From Thermanaerosceptrum fracticalcis (GTDB lineage Bacteria > Bacillota > Peptococcia > DRI-13), in NCBI RefSeq assembly GCF_000746025.2, contig NZ_CP045798.1, forward strand, positions 2,280,501-2,344,500: a stretch of 64,000 nt of DNA. The letters are read 5' to 3'. The notes beneath the pieces are model-generated. The model did no database searches. It worked only from the letters and a program-made list of their open reading frames with translations, and was not told the DNA's origin. Positions 57,292 to 64,000 of the stretch are shown here, piece by piece. Both the position numbers and the translations under genes were made by a program. The stretch's first letter is position 1. Each line of letters begins with the position of its first letter.

Positions 57292-57401
57292 TAAACAATA
57301 TTCTACCTTCCCCTTTATTTTCCTTCTCATCATTTGTTAAATTTTTTAGTATTAAGTCTTTTTTCAAAAAAATTCTTCTTTATATATTGCAGATAAACCT
57401 A

Positions 57402-57432
57402 ATGAGTCAAAGGAACCGTCCCCTTGACTCAT
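57402..57432. repeat. GAACCGTCCCC-core hairpin element, copy 3
   Basis: Arms ATGAGTCAA / TTGACTCAT around GGAACCGTCCCC. The arms differ from the copies at 5712 and 6647, the core is identical. It lies between the glp operon terminator and the dehydrogenase promoter. Confidence 0.8.
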
Positions 57433-57445
57433 CCTTACAAAAAAC

Positions 57446-57479
57446 AAAAGGTTCTCCCAGCAACCTGGTTGAACCTTTT
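57446..57479 (-). terminator. Intrinsic terminator of the glp operon
   Basis: AAAAGGTTC / GAACCTTTT stem with a 16-nt loop, followed by GTTTTTTG on the minus strand, right after the glpC stop and a short heptamer array. Confidence 0.85.
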
Positions 57480-57488
57480 CATCACACT

Positions 57489-57515
57489 ACCAACTATCAA
57501 CTGCCAACTATCAAC
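57489..57515. repeat. Heptameric repeat array, CCAACTA/TCAACTG units
   Basis: CCAACTA, TCAACTG, CCAACTA, TCAACTT in phase. The last unit lies inside the 3' end of glpC. Confidence 0.85.
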
Positions 57516-58681
57516 TTTTCCATTACCTGCACAGGATGAAGCACCTTCCGGCCCGTATTCTGCTCTATCTGCAGTTTACAGGTACCGCAATCCGTGAGCA
57601 CTAATTCATAATCTTTATCCATGATTCCCTGAAAGACCGGACTGCCAATAGCCTTGGACAGTTCATATTTTTCCTTCTTAAAGCCGTAAGTTCCTGCCAT
57701 GCCGCAGCAGTACCCGTCACTTACAGTCAATTCCCGTGTAATTCCCTGCCCCAGGAGTTCTGCCGCAGGAGTACCAATGCCCTGGGCCTTCAGGTGGCAG
57801 GGAACATGGTAATATGCTGAAGCATAAGGACTGGTCACTCCCGTTAGAGATAATCCTTCTTCCACCAGGAGTTCGCAAACATCATAAACTCCCTGGGCTA
57901 ATTTCTCCCCTTCAGGTAAAGCAAAGAGGTCACGATATTCCTCTTTTAAGGTTAAGGTACAACTGGGACAACTGGAAATTACCTTATAACCCCTTTCTAT
58001 ATAGTCTAAAAGAACACGGGTATTCTTCTCAGCCAGTCCCCTGGCTTCTGCTAGAAAACCATTGCTGAAGAGGGGGGTGCCGCAGCAGCCTAAGGGCGCT
58101 ATCTCCAGTTGATATCCCAGAGCTTGGAAAATATTGATCACACTCTGGGCTATTGAACGCTCGTTATAGCGGGCATAACAGCCGAGGAAATACACTGCTT
58201 TCTTCGGAGAGCCCAGGGCTTTACCAGTCTTTAATTTACCTGTATCATACCTGGGCAAATCACGGGGCGCTAATCCTATCACATCAAAAACTAATCTGGT
58301 GAGGGGATTGTGCAGGGCCAGATTGCTCAAGGCAGGTATGTGACTGGCAATCCCACCCCACCGGCCGTTATGGGCCAGCAGCCAGTCCCGTACTTTCTCC
58401 TTAAGGGAAAGACGCACGCGGGCCCGGTTATGCATGTTAAAGACAGAAGGCTTGACTCCATGGGGGCAGGCCAGGTCACAGCGTTTGCAGTTGGTACAGC
58501 AGGACAGCTTTTCGTCGATGTGAAGCTGTATTTTATGCCCCTGGGCCATCCGCAGTCTTTCCAGTTCCGGCCCCAGGTGTTTGGGCCCCGGAAAATCCAG
58601 GAAATTCTCCAGCACGGGACACTGGGTATGGCAGGTACTGCATTTGAGACAGTAATCAAGTCTTTTTTCATACTGCTTCAT
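57497..58681 (-). CDS. glpC: Anaerobic glycerol-3-phosphate dehydrogenase subunit C (GlpC-like)
   Basis: 394 aa from the ATG at 58679-58681, which overlaps glpB by 14 bp. Two ferredoxin clusters: YCLKCSTCHTQCPV and CTNCKRCDLACPHG. Two CCG domains with LGCCGTPLFSNGF and DGYCCGMAGTYGF. It is the membrane-associated electron acceptor of the GlpABC complex. The last codons lie in a heptamer repeat. Confidence 0.92.
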   Translation of the reverse strand: MKQYEKRLDYCLKCSTCHTQCPVLENFLDFPGPKHLGPELERLRMAQGHKIQLHIDEKLSCCTNCKRCDLACPHGVKPSVFNMHNRARVRLSLKEKVRDWLLAHNGRWGGIASHIPALSNLALHNPLTRLVFDVIGLAPRDLPRYDTGKLKTGKALGSPKKAVYFLGCYARYNERSIAQSVINIFQALGYQLEIAPLGCCGTPLFSNGFLAEARGLAEKNTRVLLDYIERGYKVISSCPSCTLTLKEEYRDLFALPEGEKLAQGVYDVCELLVEEGLSLTGVTSPYASAYYHVPCHLKAQGIGTPAAELLGQGITRELTVSDGYCCGMAGTYGFKKEKYELSKAIGSPVFQGIMDKDYELVLTDCGTCKLQIEQNTGRKVLHPVQVMEKLIVGS

Positions 58682-59960
58682 ATGAAAACGCCCCCTTCCC
58701 TGCCAGCCATCCGGCCGCATAACCGCTCACCAGGGCCACCCCGTTGCCGCTCTTCTCTACAAAGGGATCATAACCGGTCAAGTTTTTCCCGGCCACAAAA
58801 ACATTGGTAAGAATTGGTTCCCCCTGGGCGGTGATGGGCTGGAGCAAAGAATTCACCTTAACACCGGTACGGCTGAGGGGCTGCCCCTGTGGGGCAAAAA
58901 AGTCCTGATGGCTTATCTCCTTGGGCATCTCTATTTTAATCTTGAAAATCTCTTCCGTAATACTATAGGGTTTTACCCTTAGCCCACCGCCCAGGATACC
59001 TCCTGTGGCCAGGACAAAGGTACGGGCTTCTTTTACCTGTATTCTCCCACTGGCTGTGGCAATTTTCACGCCCGTACATCTTTTCCCTTCCTGGAGAGCA
59101 CCAGTCACAGGGTAACCCAACTGGAATTCCACACCTCTCTGCTCCAGATACCCCATTAAACTTTCTGCCAAACGCATGCCGGTAACAGAGGGAGGTAAGG
59201 TGGGTATCTCCAGGAAAGTACACGCCAGCATTCTCTGCAGATGGTCCTGTACCCGGTTCCACTTGCGCACGCCTAAGACGGCGGGCAGTATTACCAGGGT
59301 ATGCTCTGATACTTTAACCCTTAACTGCTCGGCCAGGCGAAAACGCACAGCCTCGTCTTCCAGGGCTACAGCCAGATCATAACTGTTAAGCTCCCGCTCT
59401 TGAGAAAGCCCCAGATCCAGCCAGACAGCACGAACCAGCTTTTTCTCTCCTTGCAAGTAAAACTGTTCCCGTAGATTATCGGCAGCATAAAAAGGATAAA
59501 AATCAAGCATCTCACGAAAACCAACTACGAGAATATCCTGGTATGAGGCTAAATCAAGACAAGACCTCTGGGGCACAAGGGAGGTGGGCGCTAAAGCACC
59601 TGCCGCCGTGGGATGAATCCTGTTCTTTTGCCAGGAACCCCCGTAGGGATAGCCGGCACGGTTCATCACTTCCAGAAAAAAACGAAAAGCCTGATCAATT
59701 TTCTCTTTCCCCAGCAGGGCATAGGGATGCTGAGGGTTATTCTCCACTATATCCTCTAAAGCTCTGGTGACATTTTCCAGGGGCTGGCGGCGATCTGTGG
59801 GATAATAGCCTAAAAAATCAATATACCCTGAAGCAGAGTATAAGTTCCCGCGCCCTTTGGCCACCACCAGTACCTTTTTATTTAGTTCTGCTGCTGCCGC
59901 AGCCGCCATTAAGCCGGCCAGCCCGGCTCCGATGACAATTACATCATACATAGTCTCCAC
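58668..59960 (-). CDS. glpB: Anaerobic glycerol-3-phosphate dehydrogenase subunit B (GlpB)
   Basis: 430 aa flavoprotein. FAD-binding Rossmann motif DVIVIGAGLAGLMAAAAAAE; further FMN/FAD-type segments FVLATGGILGGGLRVKPYSI and NVFVAGKNLTGYDPFVEKSG. YSASGYIDFLGYYP is typical of GlpB. The start overlaps the glpA stop by 17 bp. It links GlpA to GlpC in electron transfer. Confidence 0.93.
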   Translation of the reverse strand: METMYDVIVIGAGLAGLMAAAAAAELNKKVLVVAKGRGNLYSASGYIDFLGYYPTDRRQPLENVTRALEDIVENNPQHPYALLGKEKIDQAFRFFLEVMNRAGYPYGGSWQKNRIHPTAAGALAPTSLVPQRSCLDLASYQDILVVGFREMLDFYPFYAADNLREQFYLQGEKKLVRAVWLDLGLSQERELNSYDLAVALEDEAVRFRLAEQLRVKVSEHTLVILPAVLGVRKWNRVQDHLQRMLACTFLEIPTLPPSVTGMRLAESLMGYLEQRGVEFQLGYPVTGALQEGKRCTGVKIATASGRIQVKEARTFVLATGGILGGGLRVKPYSITEEIFKIKIEMPKEISHQDFFAPQGQPLSRTGVKVNSLLQPITAQGEPILTNVFVAGKNLTGYDPFVEKSGNGVALVSGYAAGWLAGKGAFSYEAV

Positions 59961-61461
59961 TATCCAATCTATCCAGATTGAGGAGGCTTAAATAGATGCC
60001 TCTGTTAATCTCTATCTCCTGGGCCTGACCGCCCCACAGCACGGGCCTGGCCCCCTTCCAGCGTTCCTGTACATGATCTTTGAGAAGTTTATTGCCTTCC
60101 TGGGCGGTAAGGTTCTTTAACTCATGGTAAAAACCGGTGGCCCGGTAGGTGCAAAAAGTACCCTGGCAGGGCCCCATGCCCAGGCGTGTCAGCCGCCTGA
60201 TATCGCTTAAACTGAACTGTTCCTTGCCCTCCACCGCTTTCTCCAGCATTCCTTTGCTGATCATTTCACATTGACAGAGATGTTTTCTGTCTTTATCCCT
60301 TTCTATCCCCAAATCCGCCAGGGGCTCCAGGTGAGTGCGGCAGGGTTTGTCATTACCCAGCTTTTGCGCCGCCAGGTCGCTGGCGGCCTGGGCCATCAGG
60401 CGATAGGTGGTGAGTTTGCCGCCTACCACAGAAATAAATCCCCTAAGGCCATCAAGTTTTTCATGGTCCAAAAGAGAGAAGTCACGGGTAGCCTGGCGCC
60501 CGCTCCCCTCCTGGTCACCCGCTTGGTAGAGAGGTCTCACCCCGGCAAAGGCCCTAATAAGCCGCATCTCCTCTAGGTCAGGAATCATCTTTCTCCCTTC
60601 TTTTAAGAGGTGCAGGACATCTTCCCGGGCAGCCTGGTTGTCCTGGGGGTCATCAGTAGCCCGGGAGGTGGTACCAAAGATGGTAACACTGCCGTGGGGA
60701 ACGAAAATATCGCCGTCGCCCGGAGGCCGGAGGCGGTTTAAAACCTTACCGGTAATCCGGTGGTTAAAAACAATCAAGACCCCTTTATCTGGGATGATAT
60801 TCAGGTTAACACCGGCCAGCTCACCGATCTGCCCGGCCCAGGCTCCCGCCGCATTAATCACCAGGCGGCAGTTTGCTTCCCACTCCTGACCCGTGATGAC
60901 ATTACGCAGAAAAACTCCGGCGATTCTCTGCCCCTCCCGTTTAAAGCCCACAACCCGGGTGTAGTTTTTCACCTTGGCTCCTAGTTTTTCAGCGGAAAGG
61001 GCATTGGCCGCGGCCAGGGTAAATCCGTCTACGGCAGCATCGGGTACCAGGTAAGCTTTGGCGATATCCTTATGGAGTACAGGTTCCTGTTTTAAGAGTT
61101 CAGCCGGTGAGATTTCCTGAGTCGCAATACCCCCATGACGGCAGGCCTCCAGCCACACCCGTATATATTCAGGATCATCTTCTTTCAGGGCAATAAAATA
61201 GCCTCCCGTATCTTCCAGGCAGTTAGCGGCAATCTCCTTTAATATACGGTTTTCCTGGGCGCATTCCTGGGCGGAATGGGGGTCTCTGACGGCGTAACGG
61301 GCTCCGCTGTGCAGAAGCCCATGGAAACGTCCGCTGGTTCCCGTGGCCAAATCCTCTTTTTCTACCAGTAAACAGGATAAACCCCGCATGGCCAAATCCC
61401 GGACAATCCCTGTACCGGTAGCCCCCCCTCCGATAATCACTACATCATATTTGTCTGCCAT
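59944..61461 (-). CDS. glpA: Anaerobic glycerol-3-phosphate dehydrogenase subunit A (GlpA)
   Basis: 505 aa from the ATG at 61459-61461 (AGGAAGGAG upstream). FAD-binding VVIIGGGATGTGIVRDLAMR and the GSGR-type LATGTSGRFHGLLHSGARYA. The C-terminal BFD-like [2Fe-2S] domain has CQCEMISKGM and GMGPCQGTFC, a mark of anaerobic GlpA versus aerobic GlpD. It oxidises glycerol-3-phosphate to dihydroxyacetone phosphate. It lies after glpK. Confidence 0.95.
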   Translation of the reverse strand: MADKYDVVIIGGGATGTGIVRDLAMRGLSCLLVEKEDLATGTSGRFHGLLHSGARYAVRDPHSAQECAQENRILKEIAANCLEDTGGYFIALKEDDPEYIRVWLEACRHGGIATQEISPAELLKQEPVLHKDIAKAYLVPDAAVDGFTLAAANALSAEKLGAKVKNYTRVVGFKREGQRIAGVFLRNVITGQEWEANCRLVINAAGAWAGQIGELAGVNLNIIPDKGVLIVFNHRITGKVLNRLRPPGDGDIFVPHGSVTIFGTTSRATDDPQDNQAAREDVLHLLKEGRKMIPDLEEMRLIRAFAGVRPLYQAGDQEGSGRQATRDFSLLDHEKLDGLRGFISVVGGKLTTYRLMAQAASDLAAQKLGNDKPCRTHLEPLADLGIERDKDRKHLCQCEMISKGMLEKAVEGKEQFSLSDIRRLTRLGMGPCQGTFCTYRATGFYHELKNLTAQEGNKLLKDHVQERWKGARPVLWGGQAQEIEINRGIYLSLLNLDRLDSGDYV

Positions 61462-61474
61462 GGAGAACTCCTTC

Positions 61475-62962
61475 CTAAAGCCAGGCTTTGGAACGTTCCA
61501 CTGCTTTCTTCCAGCCCTGATATAAATCCTGGGCCCGGAAGGGTGACATTTCCGGCACAAAAGAGCGATCTAACTGGCAGATAGTTTCCACTTCCTGAAT
61601 GGAGCCGTAATAACCTGCACCCAAACCCGCCAGGAAAGCCGCACCCAGTGCCGTGGTTTCATTTACCCGCGGTCTTTCTACAGTTACACGGAGAATATCA
61701 GCCTGAAACTGCATGAGGAAATTGTTTTTGACAGCCCCGCCGTCAACGCGTAATTTTTGCAAATCTATCTGAGCATCGGCCAGCATGGCCGCTAACACAT
61801 CCTTGGTCTGGTAAGCAATAGCCTCGAGAGCCGCCCGAGTAATGTGATACTTGTTGGTCCCCCTGGTGAGCCCTATGATGATTCCCCGGGCATACATATC
61901 CCAGTAAGGTGCACCCAGTCCCACAAAGGCCGGAACCAGGTAAACACCGCCGGTATCCGCTACCTTGAGGGCAAATTCCTCGGACTGGGCGGCATGGGGA
62001 AGTATACCTAACTCGTCCCTCAGCCACTGGATAATAGCTCCCCCCATAAAGATACTTCCTTCCAGGGCATAAGAAACCTTGTTATCAAGTCCCCAGGCAA
62101 TGGTCGTTAAAAGGCCGTTTTGCGAGGGTATGGCTTTTTCCCCCGTATTCATCAGCATGAAACAGCCCGTACCGTAAGTATTTTTGGCCGTCCCGGGAGT
62201 AAAACAGCACTGTCCGAACAGGGCGGCCTGCTGGTCACCGGCCACACCTGTAATGGGGATACTGGCACCGAAAATTTCAGGTGCCGTTTCACCAAAAGTT
62301 CCGCTGGAGGGTCTCACCTCAGGGAGGATCTTCCGGGGTATACCCAATTCTTTCAGGATATCCTGGTCCCACTCTAAGGTGTGGATATTGAACAACATGG
62401 TGCGGGAAGCATTAGAGTAATCCGTAGCATGTACCCGACCTCCTGTGAGCTTCCAGATGAGCCAGGTATCAACAGTGCCACAGAGTACCTTGCCCTGTTC
62501 TGCCTTTTCTCTTAAACCCGCCACATTATCCAGGAGCCATTTGATTTTGGTCCCTGAAAAATAGGCATCAACTACCAGGCCTGTTTTTTGGCGAATGGGT
62601 TCTGCCCAGTTCTTCCTGTTTAATTCCTGGCACAGTTCCGCCGTGCGGCGGCACTGCCAGACCAAAGCATGATAAAGGGGTTTGCCCGTTTCTTTGTCCC
62701 AGATGAGGGTAGTTTCCCTCTGGTTGGTAATGCCGATGGCAGCTATCTCACCAGGTTCCACACCTGCCTCCGTAAGAACCTGCCGGGCTACTGTCACCTG
62801 GCTCTCCCAGATTTCTTCACCGTCATGTTCCACCCAGCCCGGCTGGGGATAAATCTGTCGAATTTCTTTACTGCACTGTTTAAGGGGGTTACCCAGGCGA
62901 TCAAAGATAATAGCCCGGGAGCTGGTCGTTCCCTGATCTAGGGCTAATAAATACTGGGCCAT
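61475..62962 (-). CDS. glpK: Glycerol kinase
   Basis: 495 aa from the ATG at 62960-62962 (AAGGAGG upstream), the usual length. FGGY-kinase landmarks: [16 protein letters not shown] for [20 protein letters not shown], and [16 protein letters not shown], and [18 protein letters not shown] near the end. The in-frame upstream extension lies in repeat DNA and is not translated. It starts the glpKABC operon: glycerol is phosphorylated, then oxidised by GlpABC. No glycerol facilitator (GlpF) is seen in the window. Confidence 0.97.
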   Translation of the reverse strand: MAQYLLALDQGTTSSRAIIFDRLGNPLKQCSKEIRQIYPQPGWVEHDGEEIWESQVTVARQVLTEAGVEPGEIAAIGITNQRETTLIWDKETGKPLYHALVWQCRRTAELCQELNRKNWAEPIRQKTGLVVDAYFSGTKIKWLLDNVAGLREKAEQGKVLCGTVDTWLIWKLTGGRVHATDYSNASRTMLFNIHTLEWDQDILKELGIPRKILPEVRPSSGTFGETAPEIFGASIPITGVAGDQQAALFGQCCFTPGTAKNTYGTGCFMLMNTGEKAIPSQNGLLTTIAWGLDNKVSYALEGSIFMGGAIIQWLRDELGILPHAAQSEEFALKVADTGGVYLVPAFVGLGAPYWDMYARGIIIGLTRGTNKYHITRAALEAIAYQTKDVLAAMLADAQIDLQKLRVDGGAVKNNFLMQFQADILRVTVERPRVNETTALGAAFLAGLGAGYYGSIQEVETICQLDRSFVPEMSPFRAQDLYQGWKKAVERSKAWL

Positions 62963-62989
62963 GTAAATCCCTCCTTGTTTCGATTTCCA

Positions 62990-63080
62990 ACAGTTCGCAG
63001 ATCGTAGTTGGCAGTTCGCAGTGAAAATTAGGGGTTTCCGCAACTTAATACTGCGAACTACGAACTAACAACTGCCAGCT
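62990..63080. repeat. Inverted pair of heptameric repeat arrays between the AOR gene and glpK
   Basis: AGTTCGC, AGATCGT, AGTTGGC, AGTTCGC units at 62992-63019 and the mirror-image units CTGCGAA, CTACGAA, CTAACAA, CTGCCAG at 63050-63077. The two arms can pair to a long hairpin. The second arm ends at the AOR stop codon. Confidence 0.85.
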
Positions 63081-64000
63081 AATAGAGTCCTAATCTTTTG
63101 ATCGTCTCTTCCCTGGGAATACCGTCTTCACTCCAGCCCATGGCCTGATAATACTCATCGAGCATAGACTGCAGGTCGATAGTCTGTCCCTGGCTGGGTC
63201 CCTCTTTCATGGCCTCTTCCAGGAAGCGCTTGGGAAGGGTATCGTCTTTACGGCTAAAGCCCTCCCGCACATTAAAGAGCCTTTCCAGGTTAAGAATGCG
63301 TTCCCCTACTTCCAGGAGCTCTTGCTTGCTGTAGTTGAGGCCGGTGGCCAGATTGAATAAATCCACTTGTTTATCCACGGTATAAACAAAACGCATGGTA
63401 GAGCAGTAGCCCAGGGAATCAACTACAGCCATCTGCATTTGTATATCGCGAACAAGATTGGCTTTACCCTTTTCGGCAAAGCGGTCCCCCGCCAGTTCAA
63501 CTCCCATGGTCGGCGAGTACATATGGTGGGCTCCCTTGGAAGAAGTGGCATAAGTGAGGGCCATACCCTTACAACCCCGGGGATCATAAGTAGCAGGAGC
63601 TGCGCCTTTGGAATGCATGGCTAATTCCGGTGCTCCCAGTTTTTCACTGGCCAGCTTAACCCCTTCTGCCAGGAGATCGCCTAACCCTTCCCGTTTCACC
63701 ATTTTTTCCAACATGGCGATTAAACCGTCTCCATTGCCGAAACGAAGGTCTATTCCATCTGTGTCTTTCTCCGTGATAATTCCTTTTTCAAAGGCTTCCA
63801 TGGCAAAAGAAAGGACAGCACCGGCGGAAATTGTATCTATACCGTTGTGGTCCAGGATTTGTGTGGCTTTGAGGATAGTTTCCCAATCACTGATACCACA
63901 GTTGGGTCCCAGCAATCCCACTGTTTCAAATTCAGGTCCTTCGATAAGAATCTTGCCGTACTTCGCGGAATTTACCTGGGATATTTTTCCACAGGCAATG
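63079..64000 (-). CDS. Second aldehyde ferredoxin oxidoreductase family protein (N-terminus outside window)
   Basis: About 307 C-terminal residues; the coding frame is open to the window edge. It shows ACGKISQVNSAKYG (the first part of the Fe-S ligand region), FETVGLLGPNCGISD, GIDTISAGAVLSFAMEAFEK and NVREGFSRKDDTLPKRFLEE. It is clearly related to, but different from, the AOR at 47724-49613. The final Fe-S cysteine near SLGYCSTMRFVYT is present. It precedes glpK on the same strand and may act on an aldehyde from glycerol metabolism. Confidence 0.9.
   Translation of the reverse strand, partial: IACGKISQVNSAKYGKILIEGPEFETVGLLGPNCGISDWETILKATQILDHNGIDTISAGAVLSFAMEAFEKGIITEKDTDGIDLRFGNGDGLIAMLEKMVKREGLGDLLAEGVKLASEKLGAPELAMHSKGAAPATYDPRGCKGMALTYATSSKGAHHMYSPTMGVELAGDRFAEKGKANLVRDIQMQMAVVDSLGYCSTMRFVYTVDKQVDLFNLATGLNYSKQELLEVGERILNLERLFNVREGFSRKDDTLPKRFLEEAMKEGPSQGQTIDLQSMLDEYYQAMGWSEDGIPREETIKRLGLY

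Overview
The window looks like a chromosomal segment of a motile, anaerobic, low-to-mid-GC Gram-positive bacterium of the class Clostridia, probably Peptococcaceae/Desulfotomaculum-like. The evidence is the Bacillus-type order comFC-yvyF-flgM-flgN-flgK-flgL-yviE-fliW-csrA-flagellin, a CodY regulator, a SigI/RsgI pair, a DegS/DegU-like pair, tungsten-type aldehyde oxidoreductases and an anaerobic GlpABC glycerol-3-phosphate dehydrogenase. Species cannot be fixed from the sequence alone. Almost every gene lies on the minus strand. The plus-strand exceptions are one small zinc-ribbon gene and two transposon remnants.

Layout: (1) 1-2016, a polar amino acid ABC transporter (binding lipoprotein, permease, truncated ATPase), with an upstream intergenic region holding DnaA-box and Spo0A-box matches. 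(2) 2446-5552, a flaG-fliD-fliS-fliT-like operon behind a SigD promoter. (3) 5.7-11.7 kb, an accessory block set between flaG and flagellin: a HEPN/MNT toxin-antitoxin pair, a stalk-domain secreted protein, rsgI-sigI, decayed tyrosine recombinase and IS91 fragments, and an acyltransferase. (4) 11.8-20.2 kb, flagellin and the hook-filament/regulatory flagellar operon up to comFC. (5) 20.4-21.2 kb, codY. (6) 21.4-31.3 kb, a Tad/Flp pilus operon interrupted between tadB and tadC by an IS607-like element with TnpB. (7) 31.4-34.1 kb, a membrane-anchored glycosyltransferase-like protein and a DegS/DegU-like two-component pair. (8) 34.4-37.1 kb, a biotin-dependent carboxyltransferase subunit and a threonine synthase-like enzyme. 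(9) 37.2-47.3 kb, a nine-gene sugar-acid/hydroxy-acid catabolic operon. (10) 47.7-50.6 kb, a GntR regulator, a MoaD-like protein and an aldehyde ferredoxin oxidoreductase. (11) 50.7-57.2 kb, a 2-oxoacid (pyruvate or acetoin) dehydrogenase complex with an SDR and a zinc alcohol dehydrogenase. (12) 57.5-64 kb, glpKABC preceded by a second, truncated aldehyde ferredoxin oxidoreductase.

Together, regions 9-12 read as a fermentative/oxidative module: sugar acids or hydroxy acids are dehydrated by UxaA or the IlvD/Edd-type enzyme and cleaved by the HpcH/HpaI-type aldolase. The resulting aldehydes, hydroxy acids and pyruvate pass to the aldehyde oxidoreductase, GlcDF, the LarA-like enzyme and the dehydrogenase complex. 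This is inference from gene families and order. Surface functions (flagella, Tad pilus, SigI, CodY, DegSU) make up the other half.

The least ordinary features are non-coding. There are many intergenic arrays of degenerate heptamers (for example GGTTAAC, CCGATTA, AGTGACC, CCAACTA units). There is a dispersed hairpin family with a GAACCGTCCCC core. A triplicated GTTCA-N6-TGAAC-type dyad lies in front of the sugar-acid operon, and a FadR-type TTGGT-N3-ACCAA dyad lies in front of the dehydrogenase operon.
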